Assembly: GCF_965216485.1 (NCBI RefSeq)
Contig: NZ_OZ244162.1
Location: 1,550,001 to 1,614,000, forward strand
Source: Algiphilus sp965216485
GTDB lineage: Bacteria > Pseudomonadota > Gammaproteobacteria > Nevskiales > Nevskiaceae
DNA: 64,000 nt
Direction: 5' to 3'
The notes beneath the pieces were generated by a model. The model did no database searches. It saw nothing but the letters and a program-made list of their open reading frames with translations, and was not told the DNA's origin. A program made the translations under genes and the position numbers. Shown piece by piece: positions 8,907-18,935 of this stretch (position 1 is the stretch's first letter; every line of letters starts with the position of its first letter).

Positions 8907-9158
8907 ATGACTAAGGGACAAACGCTCCAGGAACCCTTTCTGAATGCGCTGCGCAAAGAACGCATCCCGGTTTCGGTATACCTCGTCAACGGGATCAAGC
9001 TGCAGGGGCAGGTGGAATCCTTTGACCAATTCGTCGTGCTGCTGCGCAATGCCGTCAGCCAGATGGTCTACAAGCATGCCATTTCCACCATCGTGCCGGC
9101 GCGCCCGGTGCGTGTCGCGGACCTTGATGCGGACGATCACGGCAACAGCGACGCCTGA
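8907..9158 (+). CDS. hfq: RNA chaperone Hfq
   Basis: Hexameric Sm-like RNA chaperone that pairs small RNAs with mRNAs; 83 residues. The Sm1 region (VSVYLVNGIKLQGQVESFD) and Sm2 region (MVYKHAISTIVP) are intact, including the YKHA segment at the proximal RNA-binding face. The N-terminus has the standard KGQTLQEPFLNALRKERIP. The C-terminal tail is only about 18 residues and acidic (ADLDADDHGNSDA), much shorter than in E. coli (102 residues in total) but normal for pseudomonad-like Hfq. An AAGGAAAAG Shine-Dalgarno lies about 8 bases upstream of the ATG. Confidence 0.98.
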   Translation: MTKGQTLQEPFLNALRKERIPVSVYLVNGIKLQGQVESFDQFVVLLRNAVSQMVYKHAISTIVPARPVRVADLDADDHGNSDA

Positions 9159-9176
9159 TCGCGGTCTCGCGATTCG

Positions 9177-10499
<1,323 letters not shown>

Positions 10500-10555
10500 A
10501 CTACATCCTTCCTGAACCGGCGGTCGGCCGGTGTCATTTCCCGATGGAGTCAAGC

Positions 10556-11719
10556 ATGGCTTGGAACGAACCAGGCGGCGACAAGGATCCCTGGGGGTCC
10601 GGAAACCGCGGGTCTAATTCGCCTCCCGATATCGAGCAGATGCTGAAGCGCTTCAAGGAGCGTTTCAGTGGTCGTGGAGACGGTGGCGGCAGTGGTGGTG
10701 GCGACGGAGCCGGCGGCAAGGGCCCGATCATGGGCGCCGCCGTCGTCATTCTCGGCATCATCGTTGCGCTGTGGGTGGCTTCCGGCTTCTACGTGGTCGA
10801 TGAACGGGAGCAGGGTGTGGTTCTGCAGTTCGGCGCCTTCTCGCGCGTGACGCAGCCCGGTCTGCGCTGGCATATCCCGTGGCCGGTGGAAAAGGTCGAG
10901 ACCATCAACGTCACCGAGATTCGCGAAGCCTCGGATCGCACGCTGATGCTGACGGAGGACGAGAATATCGTCGAGGTCGAGTTGCGGGTGCAGTACCGCA
11001 TCTCGGACGTGCAGAACTACCTGTTCAACGTGCGCAACCCCGACGAGACGCTGCAGCAGGCCACCAAGAGTTCGCTGCGCGAGATCGTCGGTCAGAACAA
11101 TCTTGATTTCGTCTTGGTCGACGGTCGTGCGCAGGTTGCGAATCTGACCCTCGACCGTCTGCAGGACATCCTGACCGACTACGGGACAGGCCTGTTCGTG
11201 ACCAACGTCAACCTCACCGATGCGCGCGCACCGGCGCAGGTGCAGGATGCCTTCCTCGATGCCATCAAGGCGCGCGAAGACCGCGTTCGTCTGGTCAACG
11301 AGGCTGAGTCCTATGCCAACGACCGCATCCCGAGCGCACGCGGTAACGCCGCGCGCGAGGTCGAGCAGGCCGAGGGCTATCGCGAACGCGTCATCGCCCG
11401 CGCCGAAGGTGACGCATCCCGCTTCGGGCAGTTGGTGACCGAGGTGCGGCGTGCCCCCGAGATCACACGCAATCGCCTCTATCTCGACACCATGACCGAG
11501 GTCATGAACAACACCAGCAAGGTGCTGGTGGATATCGATGATTCCGGCTCGCTGATGATGCTGCCCCTGCAGGAAATGCTGCGTGGCATGGGCTCGGGCA
11601 GCACTAGTGACAGCAAGGGCAGCAGCGCACCGCCAATCCTCGGTGGTGGCGGCAGCAACAGCTTTGGTGGCCGGTCCAACACGAACGATGCGCGGTCGCG
11701 CGATCGGGAGCGTCGCTGA
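10556..11719 (+). CDS. hflK: SPFH/band-7 membrane protein HflK, FtsH regulator subunit
   Basis: Forms with HflC the membrane cage that surrounds and restrains the FtsH protease. The start is set at ATG 10556 (MAWNEPGGDKDPWGSG), the family's usual N-terminus, with GGAG six bases upstream; longer in-frame starts lie inside hflX. 387 residues. A Gly/Asn/Pro-rich cytoplasmic N-terminus with a GGGSGGGDGAGG run is followed by one membrane helix (about 60-82), the SPFH domain beginning VVDEREQGVVLQFG, and a helical region with EQAEGYRERVIARAEGDASR. The Gly/Ser-rich C-terminus is low complexity. The stop overlaps the hflC start by one base (TGATG). Confidence 0.96.
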   Translation: MAWNEPGGDKDPWGSGNRGSNSPPDIEQMLKRFKERFSGRGDGGGSGGGDGAGGKGPIMGAAVVILGIIVALWVASGFYVVDEREQGVVLQFGAFSRVTQPGLRWHIPWPVEKVETINVTEIREASDRTLMLTEDENIVEVELRVQYRISDVQNYLFNVRNPDETLQQATKSSLREIVGQNNLDFVLVDGRAQVANLTLDRLQDILTDYGTGLFVTNVNLTDARAPAQVQDAFLDAIKAREDRVRLVNEAESYANDRIPSARGNAAREVEQAEGYRERVIARAEGDASRFGQLVTEVRRAPEITRNRLYLDTMTEVMNNTSKVLVDIDDSGSLMMLPLQEMLRGMGSGSTSDSKGSSAPPILGGGGSNSFGGRSNTNDARSRDRERR

Positions 11720-12588
11720 TGAGTAATCGGCAGATGGTAATCGTAGGTGTCATCCTGCTCGGCCTGTTCACGCTGAGCCAGTCCTTCTTCATCGTCGATG
11801 AGCGCGAGCGGGTCATCCTCTTCCAGTTCGGTGAAGTCAAGGGGCTGGACTTCGAGCCAGGCCTGCATTTGAAGACCCCCTTCGTACAGAACACGCGCTC
11901 GGTCGAACGCCGGGTCATGAGTCTGGATTCGCGCTCCGAAGAGTTTCTGACTTCGGAAAAGAAGAACGTCAAGGTCAATTACTACGTCAAGTGGAGAGTG
12001 GCTGAGCTGCGCAAGTTCTATCGCGCCACGGGCGGCCAGGAACTGGTTGCAGCGGATCGACTGTCATCGATCATGAACCGCGCACTGCGCGATCAGTTCT
12101 CAACCCGCACCATCCGCGAGGCAGTATCGGATGAGCGCAATGCGATCATGCAGACCGTGCAGGAAGAGACCAGAGAGCCGGTACAGGAGCTCGGTGTCGA
12201 AATCGTCGATGTGCGCGTCAAAGCCATCGACCTTCCGGACGAGGTCAGCGAATCGGTCTACCAGCGCATGCGGGCGGAGCGTCAGCGCGTCGCTGCCGAT
12301 TTCCGTGCCCGCGGTAAGGAAGAAGCCGAAGAGATCCGCGCCGACGCAGACCGCAAGGCGGAAGTCATTCTGGCCAACGCCTACAAGGAGGCGGAAGAAA
12401 TCCGCGGTCGCGGCGACGCGCGCGCGGCGGAAATCTACGCCAACGCCTATTCGGATGATCAGGAGTTCTATCAGTTCTACCGTTCGCTGAACATCTACCG
12501 TCGTGCCTTCGCCGGCAATGACAGTGTGATGGTGCTGCAGCCGGAAGGGGAGCTGTTCAAGTACTTCAATCCCAAGGACGAGCGCTAG
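11719..12588 (+). CDS. hflC: SPFH/band-7 membrane protein HflC, FtsH regulator subunit
   Basis: 289 residues, partner of HflK. One N-terminal helix (about 4-24, MVIVGVILLGLFTLSQSFFI) is followed by VDERERVILFQFGEV, the start of the SPFH domain, and a charged helical stretch (REEAEEIRADADRKAEVILA type, about 190-240) that builds the cage wall. The C-terminal FYRSLNIYRRAF...PEGELFKYF segment is the family's conserved end. Translation is coupled to hflK by the TGATG junction. Confidence 0.96.
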   Translation: MSNRQMVIVGVILLGLFTLSQSFFIVDERERVILFQFGEVKGLDFEPGLHLKTPFVQNTRSVERRVMSLDSRSEEFLTSEKKNVKVNYYVKWRVAELRKFYRATGGQELVAADRLSSIMNRALRDQFSTRTIREAVSDERNAIMQTVQEETREPVQELGVEIVDVRVKAIDLPDEVSESVYQRMRAERQRVAADFRARGKEEAEEIRADADRKAEVILANAYKEAEEIRGRGDARAAEIYANAYSDDQEFYQFYRSLNIYRRAFAGNDSVMVLQPEGELFKYFNPKDER

Positions 12589-12597
12589 GCGGCCATT

Positions 12598-12789
12598 GTG
12601 TGGGATGACTTGTTTCGCGCGCTGGCACTGGTGCTGGTGATTGAGGGGCTGCTGCCTTTCGCGGCACCGGCACGCTGGCGCGAGACAATGCTCCGGTTGG
12701 CGACGCTGGATGATCGCCAGCTGCGCATCATCGGCGTCACCTCGATCATCGCGGGCTTGTTGATGCTGCAACTGGTGCGTCTGCTATGA
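12598..12789 (+). CDS. DUF2065 family small membrane protein (YjeT-like)
   Basis: 63 residues from a GTG start. Two hydrophobic helices (LFRALALVLVIEGLLPFAAP, about 5-24, and IIGVTSIIAGLLMLQLVRLL at the C-terminus) flank a short basic/polar segment (ARWRETMLRLATLDDRQLR). Small inner-membrane proteins of this family lie between hflC and purA in many proteobacteria. The function is unknown. It ends by overlapping the hisZ start by 4 bases. Confidence 0.85.
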   Translation: MWDDLFRALALVLVIEGLLPFAAPARWRETMLRLATLDDRQLRIIGVTSIIAGLLMLQLVRLL

Positions 12790-13763
12790 GCTTGCGCCGG
12801 GCTGCATTCCTGCCTGACGGCGTCGAGGAACTGCTTTCCGAGACGGCCTGGGCTGCCGAGGACCTGCGCAGGCAGGTCCTCGATCATTTTCGGGCCAGCA
12901 ATTACCAGTTGATCCTGCCGCCACTGGTGGAGCACCTGGATAGCCTGCTGGTGGGCGCCGGCGAAGATCTGGAAGATCAAACCTTCCGCTTCATGGACCC
13001 AGCTAGCGGCCGCATGTTGGGGGTGCGTGCCGACATGACGCCGCAGGCGGCGCGCGTGGCAGCGACCCGCTTCCCGGATGATGCGACGGTGCGCCTCTGC
13101 TATGTGGGCTCGGTCCTGCGCACGCACCCCGATGTGCCGGGCGGTTCACGCTCGCCGCGCCAGGTGGGCTGCGAATTGTTCGGCGATGCCTCGCTGGAGG
13201 CAGATGCAGAAGTATTGCGCATGATGGTCGAGACGCTGGCGATTGCCGGCGTCCAGCAGCCGCTGATCGACCTGGGTCACGTCGGGGTATACAGCAGTCT
13301 GATCGCCGATCTGGGCCTGCGCCCCAGCGATGAACAGACTCTGTTCGACATCATGCAGCGCAAATGCGTGCCCGAGCTGGAGAGCTGGCTGCGTTCCGCG
13401 GGCTTGCCCAGTGACGCACAGCATGCGTTGCGTCAATTGGTGGAATTGCACGGCGGTGCGGAGGTCACTGCCAGGGCACGGGAGTTGTTGCCTGGCGAGC
13501 CGGGCATCATGGCGGCTCTCGATGCACTGGATGCGATCATCGCGCGCATCGAGGCCGTTGGCAGCTACGCATTGCATGTAGATTTGTCGGAACTGCGCGG
13601 TTTTCGTTACCAGACCGGCTTGAGTTTCGCCGCCTTCGGCACCGACCGCGCGCGTGAACTCGCGCGCGGCGGGCGGTACGATGGCATTGGGGACATCTTC
13701 GGCGCGCCGCGCCCGGCTACCGGCTTTTCGGCGGATCTGAACGAATTGCTGGCCTTGCATTGA
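12786..13763 (+). CDS. hisZ: ATP phosphoribosyltransferase regulatory subunit HisZ
   Basis: Catalytically inactive paralogue of histidyl-tRNA synthetase that activates and regulates the short form of HisG, the first enzyme of histidine synthesis. 325 residues; the class-II-like core shows LPDGVEELLS, the ILPPLVEHLDSLL strand, DQTFRFMDPASGRMLGVRAD (motif 2 region) and ARGGRYDGIG near the end. It lacks the C-terminal anticodon-binding domain expected of a true HisRS (more than 400 residues). Position between DUF2065 and purA is the common arrangement in Beta- and Gammaproteobacteria that have HisZ. Confidence 0.93.
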   Translation: MSLRRAAFLPDGVEELLSETAWAAEDLRRQVLDHFRASNYQLILPPLVEHLDSLLVGAGEDLEDQTFRFMDPASGRMLGVRADMTPQAARVAATRFPDDATVRLCYVGSVLRTHPDVPGGSRSPRQVGCELFGDASLEADAEVLRMMVETLAIAGVQQPLIDLGHVGVYSSLIADLGLRPSDEQTLFDIMQRKCVPELESWLRSAGLPSDAQHALRQLVELHGGAEVTARARELLPGEPGIMAALDALDAIIARIEAVGSYALHVDLSELRGFRYQTGLSFAAFGTDRARELARGGRYDGIGDIFGAPRPATGFSADLNELLALH

Positions 13764-13798
13764 AGACCGCGCGCCGCGCACCAAAGTAAAAAGGGACT

Positions 13799-15094
13799 AT
13801 GGGTAAATCAGTAGTTGTCATCGGCGCGCAATGGGGCGACGAAGGCAAGGGCAAAGTCGTGGATTTGCTGACCGACCGCGCGCATTCTGTCGTGCGCTTC
13901 CAGGGCGGGCACAACGCAGGCCATACGCTTGTCATCAACGGCGAAAAGACGGCCTTGCACCTGATCCCCTCCGGCATCATGCGCGAGGGCGTTGCCTGCC
14001 TCATCGGCAACGGGGTCGTGCTGTCCCCCGAAAAGCTGCTCGAAGAGATGCAGGGATTGGAGGTACGGGGCGTCAAGGTGCGGGATCGCCTGCACCTGTC
14101 CGCCGCCGCGCCATTGATCCTCGACTACCACGTGCGTATTGACCAGGCGCGCGAAAAGGCACGCGGTGCCGCGAAGATCGGGACGACCGGCCGCGGCATC
14201 GGTCCTGCGTACGAGGACAAGGTCGCGCGACGTGCGGTACGTCTCGGTGACCTGTTCCATCGCGAACGGCTGGCCTCCAAGCTGGGGGAGGTCCTCGACT
14301 ACCACAACTTCGTGCTGCAGCAGTATTTCAAGGAACCGCCGGTGGACTTCCAGGCGCTGCTCGAGCGCTGCCTGTCATACGCCGAAGCCCTACAGGGGAT
14401 GGTCGGCGACGTCACTGGCATGCTGGAAACACGCCTGCTGGCGGGCGAAAACGTGTTGTTCGAAGGGGCGCAGGGTGCGCTGCTGGATATTGACCACGGT
14501 ACCTACCCCTTTGTGACCTCCAGCAACACCACGGCGGGTGGCGCGGCCACCGGTACCGGGGTCGGACCGCGGCATATCGATTCTGTGCTCGGCATCGTCA
14601 AGGCCTATTCCACTCGCGTCGGTGCGGGGCCCTTTCCGACCGAGCTGGACGATGACATCGGTCACTATCTTCGTGAAAAGGGCGGCGAGATCGGCACCAC
14701 GACGGGGCGCACGCGGCGCTGCGGCTGGTTTGATGCCGTGGCGCTGCGCCGTTCGGTGTTCAACAACTCCATGAGCGGGCTCTGTATCACCAAGATGGAC
14801 GTGCTCGACGAACTGGACGTCATCCGGATCTGTGTCGGTTATCGCGTCGATGGCGAGAAGATGGAGCAACTCCCACTGGGCGCGGATGCCTACGCTGATA
14901 TCGAGCCGATGTACGACGACATGCCGGGCTGGCGGAGCACCACCAGCGGCGTCAATCGCTATCAGGATCTCCCCGCCGCCGCCAAGGATTACCTGGCCCG
15001 GATTACCGACATCACGGGCGTCCCGGTGCAGGTGGTTTCCACCGGCCCGGATCGCGACCATACCATCGTGCTTGAGCATCCCTTCGACGCCTGA
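13799..15094 (+). CDS. purA: Adenylosuccinate synthetase PurA
   Basis: GTP-dependent ligation of IMP and aspartate, the first committed step to AMP. 431 residues, the usual length. Motifs: GAQWGDEGKGKVVDLL (P-loop, about 8-23), the GGHNAGHT loop, TTGRGIGPAYEDK, FEGAQGALLDIDHGTYPFV, and the C-terminal TGPDRDHTI substrate and GTP loop. AAAAAGGGAC lies just upstream of the ATG. It closes the mutL-purA block and is followed by a bidirectional terminator. Confidence 0.98.
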   Translation: MGKSVVVIGAQWGDEGKGKVVDLLTDRAHSVVRFQGGHNAGHTLVINGEKTALHLIPSGIMREGVACLIGNGVVLSPEKLLEEMQGLEVRGVKVRDRLHLSAAAPLILDYHVRIDQAREKARGAAKIGTTGRGIGPAYEDKVARRAVRLGDLFHRERLASKLGEVLDYHNFVLQQYFKEPPVDFQALLERCLSYAEALQGMVGDVTGMLETRLLAGENVLFEGAQGALLDIDHGTYPFVTSSNTTAGGAATGTGVGPRHIDSVLGIVKAYSTRVGAGPFPTELDDDIGHYLREKGGEIGTTTGRTRRCGWFDAVALRRSVFNNSMSGLCITKMDVLDELDVIRICVGYRVDGEKMEQLPLGADAYADIEPMYDDMPGWRSTTSGVNRYQDLPAAAKDYLARITDITGVPVQVVSTGPDRDHTIVLEHPFDA

Positions 15095-15142
15095 GCTTGG
15101 GCGCTGGGTCGCGCGAACGGCGTAGACCAACCACAGCCAAAA

Positions 15143-15180
15143 AGAAAGCCCCGCACGCTCAATGGCGCGCGGGGCTTTCT
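15143..15180. terminator. Bidirectional intrinsic terminator between purA and the BCCT gene
   Basis: Perfect 12-bp stem (AGAAAGCCCCGC / GCGGGGCTTTCT) around a 14-base loop. An A-rich run precedes it and CTGTTTC follows, so it can end transcription from both convergent genes. Confidence 0.85.
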
Positions 15181-15217
15181 GTTTCAGGGCAGCCAACTCG
15201 CTGCCCGGTGGCTGCCG

Positions 15218-16837
15218 CTATTTACCGATGCTGGGATCCACCTGGGTGGGCGTCGTACCTGCGAGATGCTCGCGTCGTTCGTTGCGCAGCCCCATGGCGA
15301 CGCCAATGGTCAGAATCATCAGAATGATGGCAAAGGGCAGTCCGGTCGTGATCGCCGCGGCCTGCAGGGACGCCAATCCGCCGCCCACAAGCAGCGCAAT
15401 CGCGACCAAGCCCTCGAACAGGCACCAGAACACGCGTTGTGCGACCGGGGCGTCGAGCTTGCCCCCGGCGGTGATGGTGTCGATCACCAGTGAGCCTGAA
15501 TCCGAGGAGGTCACGAAGAAGACAATAACCAGGACGATGCCGATGAAGGAGGTCACCGCGGTCAGCGGCAGGGCTTCGAGCATTGCAAAGAGCGACAGCT
15601 CCGGCGTGTAATCGGTCACGGTCTTCAGCACGCCCTCATAGCCCGTACTCAGGTATTGCCGCACGGCCGTGCCGCCGAAGGCGGTCATCCAGAGAATCGA
15701 GACCAGCGTCGGGATCAACAGCACGCAGGTGACGAACTCGCGCACGGTGCGCCCGCGTGACACGCGGGCAATGAACATGCCGACGAAGGGCGACCAGGAA
15801 ATCCACCAGGCCCAGTAGAAGGTCGTCCAGCCGTGCATGAAATCGAGATCCTCGCGACCGATCGGATTGCTTAGCGGTACCACCTGCTTGACGTAGTTGA
15901 CCGCGGCGTCGAAGAAACCGGTCAGGACCTGCAGCGCGCCACCCACGGCAATGACAAAGATCATCAAAGCGAGCGCCAGCAGCATGTTCAGCTCACTCAG
16001 GCGCTTGACGCCGCCATCCAGGCCCCGCATGACGGAAATGAGGGCCAGGGTCGTGATGCCGATGATCAGTACCACCTGCGTGGTCACACCTTCGGGCGCA
16101 TTGAACAGATAGTGCAGGCCTGCACCGGCCTGCTGTGCGCCGAAGCCCAGCGAAGTGGCAAGCCCGAACAGGGTGGCAAAGACCGCGAAGATGTCGATGA
16201 CATCCCCCGGCCAGCCCCAGACGCGATTGCCCAGCAGCGGATAGAAGGCGGAGCGGATCGTCAGCGGCAGGCCGCGGTTGAAGGTAAAGAAGGCGAGGGC
16301 AAGGGCCACCACCGCGTAGATTGCCCAGGGGTGCAGGCCCCAGTGAAAGATGGTGGCAGCCATGCCGGCGGCGGCCGCTGCCGCGGTATCGCCGGGGTCC
16401 ACGCCCAACGGCGGGTTCTGGAAGTGATACATCGGCTCAAGCACACCGAAAAACATCAGCCCGATGCCCATGCCGGCAGCAAAGAGCATGGCGAACCAGC
16501 CTGGGTAGCCATAGTCCGGAACGGCGTCCTCGCCGCCCAGACGCACCTTGCCCCAAGGTGAGACCAGCAGGAAGAGGCAGAACAGCACGAAGATATTGGC
16601 TGCACCCATGAACACCCAGTCGAAGGTGGAGGTGATCCAGGGTCTGAGGTCACCGAACATGGCTTCGGCGTGCGCGCTGAAGATCAGCGCATAGAGGGTG
16701 AACAGGACGATGATCCCCCCTGAGACAACGAAGACCGGGTTATGGATGTCCAGCCCGAAGATCTGTACGTTGTCCTGCCCGATCTCGTAGTCGACTTCCG
16801 GATTGTCCGGAATCTTTTCTGCTGCGTCTTCGCTCAT
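15218..16837 (-). CDS. BCCT family betaine/choline/carnitine transporter
   Basis: Sodium- or proton-coupled uptake of a quaternary-amine osmolyte, inner membrane, 12 helices expected. 539 residues from the ATG at 16837, chosen because AGGAGAG lies about 4 bases upstream; a longer frame runs to 16921 without support. The family signature GMGIGLMFFGVLEPMYHF is present near residue 115, and the WTTFYWAWWISWSPFVGMFI aromatic box in the substrate site near residue 330. SLVIDT after the TSSDSGS segment is also typical. Substrate is not decidable here. It is transcribed alone, convergent with purA. A hairpin in its leader (16860-16892) and a TATACA at 16930-16935 (minus strand) may belong to its control region. 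Confidence 0.93.
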   Translation of the reverse strand: MSEDAAEKIPDNPEVDYEIGQDNVQIFGLDIHNPVFVVSGGIIVLFTLYALIFSAHAEAMFGDLRPWITSTFDWVFMGAANIFVLFCLFLLVSPWGKVRLGGEDAVPDYGYPGWFAMLFAAGMGIGLMFFGVLEPMYHFQNPPLGVDPGDTAAAAAAGMAATIFHWGLHPWAIYAVVALALAFFTFNRGLPLTIRSAFYPLLGNRVWGWPGDVIDIFAVFATLFGLATSLGFGAQQAGAGLHYLFNAPEGVTTQVVLIIGITTLALISVMRGLDGGVKRLSELNMLLALALMIFVIAVGGALQVLTGFFDAAVNYVKQVVPLSNPIGREDLDFMHGWTTFYWAWWISWSPFVGMFIARVSRGRTVREFVTCVLLIPTLVSILWMTAFGGTAVRQYLSTGYEGVLKTVTDYTPELSLFAMLEALPLTAVTSFIGIVLVIVFFVTSSDSGSLVIDTITAGGKLDAPVAQRVFWCLFEGLVAIALLVGGGLASLQAAAITTGLPFAIILMILTIGVAMGLRNERREHLAGTTPTQVDPSIGK

Positions 16838-16859
16838 GGTCTCTCCTGATGGTTCTGTA

Positions 16860-16892
16860 CCCGCACGCCAGTCCTGACGCAGGACGTGCGGG
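16860..16892 (-). promoter_or_regulatory. Leader hairpin upstream of the BCCT gene
   Basis: CCCGCAC...GTCCTG / CAGGAC...GTGCGGG forms a 13-bp stem interrupted by a 4-base bulge, with a 3-base loop. It ends 23 bases before the BCCT start codon on the minus strand. On that strand a TATACA (16930-16935) upstream could be the -10 box, which would put the hairpin in the 5' leader. Function is inferred from position only. Confidence 0.35.
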
Positions 16893-17069
16893 ATCGATGC
16901 ACACCGTATTGAGGTACGCACTAGTCGCGTGTATAGATCCCCAAAAAGACCTTATCGTAAATAACAGGATGGTGGCCAATCGGCTTTGACGACCTTCCGC
17001 GAAGCCGTAAATGCCCAGCCACCCGCCGGACGGCGACGCGTTGCCGCCGGAAAAGCGTGCGTTGGCATA

Positions 17070-17098
17070 GGGCGAGCGCGTATGATGCTCGCCCTTTT
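17070..17098 (+). promoter_or_regulatory. Hairpin with embedded -10-like TATGAT upstream of the RNA helicase gene
   Basis: GGGCGAGC / GCTCGCCC is a perfect 8-bp stem with a 9-base loop, followed directly by TTTT, which by shape is a small intrinsic terminator 27 bases before the helicase ATG. The loop holds TATGAT (17081-17086), a good -10 box that would start transcription near 17093. Either the helicase promoter overlaps a palindrome, or the hairpin attenuates read-through. The rest of 16893-17124 shows no gene. Confidence 0.45.
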
Positions 17099-17124
17099 GC
17101 CGTGGCCATGCGCCCGGAGTCCCG

Positions 17125-18507
17125 ATGTCCTTTGAAGCACTTGGTCTGGGCAAGGCCCTGACCAACAATTGCGCGCGGGCGGGCTATACCATGCCCAGCC
17201 CCGTCCAGCAGTCCGCCATCCCGATTGTCTTGCGCGGCAGCGATCTACTCGCCAGCGCGCAAACCGGTACCGGCAAGACCGCCGCGTTCCTCCTTCCGCT
17301 TCTGCATCAGCTGAGTCAGGCAGAGGTTCCCACGGGGCGCGCGCGCACTCCGCGTGTCCTTATATTGGCACCCACCCGCGAGTTGGCGGGACAGATCGGG
17401 GATTCGGCGCGCAGCTATGGCAACGGCCTGAATGTGCGCAGCCTCACCATCTTCGGTGGTGTCGGCCAGCGGCCGCAGGCGCAGGGCATCGCCCGCGGGC
17501 TGGATCTCTTGGTGGCCACGCCTGGGCGGCTGCTTGATCTGCACAACCAGGGGCTGGTCGATCTGTCGCGCGTGGCGCATGTCGTGCTGGACGAAGCCGA
17601 CCGTATGCTCGACATGGGCTTCATCCACGATCTGAAGCGCATTCTGAAGCTGCTGCCGGAGTCGCGTCAGACGCTGCTGTTCTCCGCTACTTTCTCGGAC
17701 CCCATCCTTGAGCTCGCGGGGCGCTTCCTGCGTTCACCCGAGCGCGTCCAGATTGCGCCCGAGGTCACGACTGCCGAAGGCGTGACCCAGCATCTGGTGC
17801 GGACGCACAAGAATCACAAGCGTGCCCTGCTGGCATGGCTGGTGGGTCAGCACCCCGAATGGCGGCAGGTGCTCGTCTTTGCCCGCACCAAGCATGGTGC
17901 CGACCGGCTCGCCAAGCAGATGACGATGGATGGGCTGCCCGCCGTGGCGTTGCATGGCGGCAAGAGCCAGGGTGCCCGTCGCAAGGCCCTCGATGGCTTC
18001 CGCAGCGGTGGCACGCGGATCGTGGTGGCTACCGATCTCGCTGCACGCGGGATTGATATCGATCAACTGCCCTGCGTCATCAACTACGAACTGCCGCACG
18101 TCGCGGAGGACTACGTCCACCGCATCGGTCGCACCGCCCGTGCTGGTGCAACCGGTGTCGCGATCTCGCTGGTCGGCCGCGACGAGCAGTCCCTGCTGCG
18201 AGATATCGAGCGGCACCTGGGCCGGAAGATCGACACCCTGGACACGTCCGGCTTCCAGCCGCCGCAGGGGGCAGGCCGCGAGGAAAGCGCTTCGGAGGCA
18301 CGCCCCTCCCAGCGCACGCAGCCTTCCAAGAAGCGTCCCTCCGGCGGACCGCGACGCAAGGATGGCAGCGGTGAAGCGCGCGAAGGCGGCAATGAGCGCG
18401 CGCCGGCAACGCGGGATGCCCGCGCGCCGAGCGGCCGAAAGCCGCAGCGCCGCGGCCGCAAGCGCCCTGCGCAGGGTGCGAACCGTCAGGGCCAGGGTCG
18501 CGGCTGA
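17125..18507 (+). CDS. DEAD-box ATP-dependent RNA helicase, RhlE-like
   Basis: RNA helicase of 460 residues that remodels structured RNA. Motifs in order: Q-motif (GYTMPSPVQQSAIP), I (AQTGTGKT), Ia (PTRELAGQ), GG, Ib (TPGRLLDL), II (VLDEADRMLDMGF), III (SAT), IV (VLVFARTK), V (ATDLAARGIDID) and VI (HRIGRTARAG). The core ends near residue 375. The remaining 85 residues are low complexity, rich in Arg, Lys, Gly and Ser, as in the RNA-binding tails of RhlE proteins. Monocistronic by spacing, with a possible cold- or self-regulated leader hairpin upstream. Confidence 0.93.
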   Translation: MSFEALGLGKALTNNCARAGYTMPSPVQQSAIPIVLRGSDLLASAQTGTGKTAAFLLPLLHQLSQAEVPTGRARTPRVLILAPTRELAGQIGDSARSYGNGLNVRSLTIFGGVGQRPQAQGIARGLDLLVATPGRLLDLHNQGLVDLSRVAHVVLDEADRMLDMGFIHDLKRILKLLPESRQTLLFSATFSDPILELAGRFLRSPERVQIAPEVTTAEGVTQHLVRTHKNHKRALLAWLVGQHPEWRQVLVFARTKHGADRLAKQMTMDGLPAVALHGGKSQGARRKALDGFRSGGTRIVVATDLAARGIDIDQLPCVINYELPHVAEDYVHRIGRTARAGATGVAISLVGRDEQSLLRDIERHLGRKIDTLDTSGFQPPQGAGREESASEARPSQRTQPSKKRPSGGPRRKDGSGEAREGGNERAPATRDARAPSGRKPQRRGRKRPAQGANRQGQGRG

Positions 18508-18598
18508 AGCGGCTCCGGCGAAGGATGCCGCCGACGCTGTTGTAAAATGCAGCGCGGCGGCAGTGCCGCTGTAGCGACTCACTCGGCCAAGAAACATC

Positions 18599-18931
18599 AT
18601 GGGAAAGCAGCCGCTCTATCGCATCAGCTTCGTACAGCAAGGCAAGGTGTATGAGATCTACGCCCGCGAGGTCTCCCACGCCAACATGATGGGCTTCGTG
18701 GAGATCGGCAAGCCGGTCTTCGGCGAGAAGTCGCAGGTGCTGGTCGACCCCACCGAAGAAAAGCTGCAGGCGGAGTTCGAGAACGTCGAACGTTTCTACG
18801 TACCCGTCCATCAGGTGGTGCGCATCGACGAGGTCACCAAGCGCGGCACGGCGCGCATCAGCGACGCCGAGGGTGAAAGCGGGAAGGTGGCCCATCTCCC
18901 TGTGTTCAATCCCGGCAATCGCGGCAGCTGA
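18599..18931 (+). CDS. DUF1820 family protein
   Basis: 110-residue soluble protein found as a conserved hypothetical in many Gammaproteobacteria. It starts MGKQPLYRISFVQQGKVYEI and continues with REVSHANMMGFVEIGKPVFG, which are the conserved blocks of the family. No catalytic residues or signal peptide are seen. A TAAAAT at 18543-18548 may be its -10 box. The gene ends 4 bases before the next start, so the two are probably co-transcribed. Function unknown. Confidence 0.82.
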   Translation: MGKQPLYRISFVQQGKVYEIYAREVSHANMMGFVEIGKPVFGEKSQVLVDPTEEKLQAEFENVERFYVPVHQVVRIDEVTKRGTARISDAEGESGKVAHLPVFNPGNRGS

Positions 18932-18935
18932 GCGG

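Noticed and set aside
18873..18935. Upstream ATG start for the metallo-beta-lactamase-fold gene
   Set aside because: It lies inside the DUF1820 gene and adds 21 residues unlike the family, whose usual N-terminus begins at the GTG at 18936.
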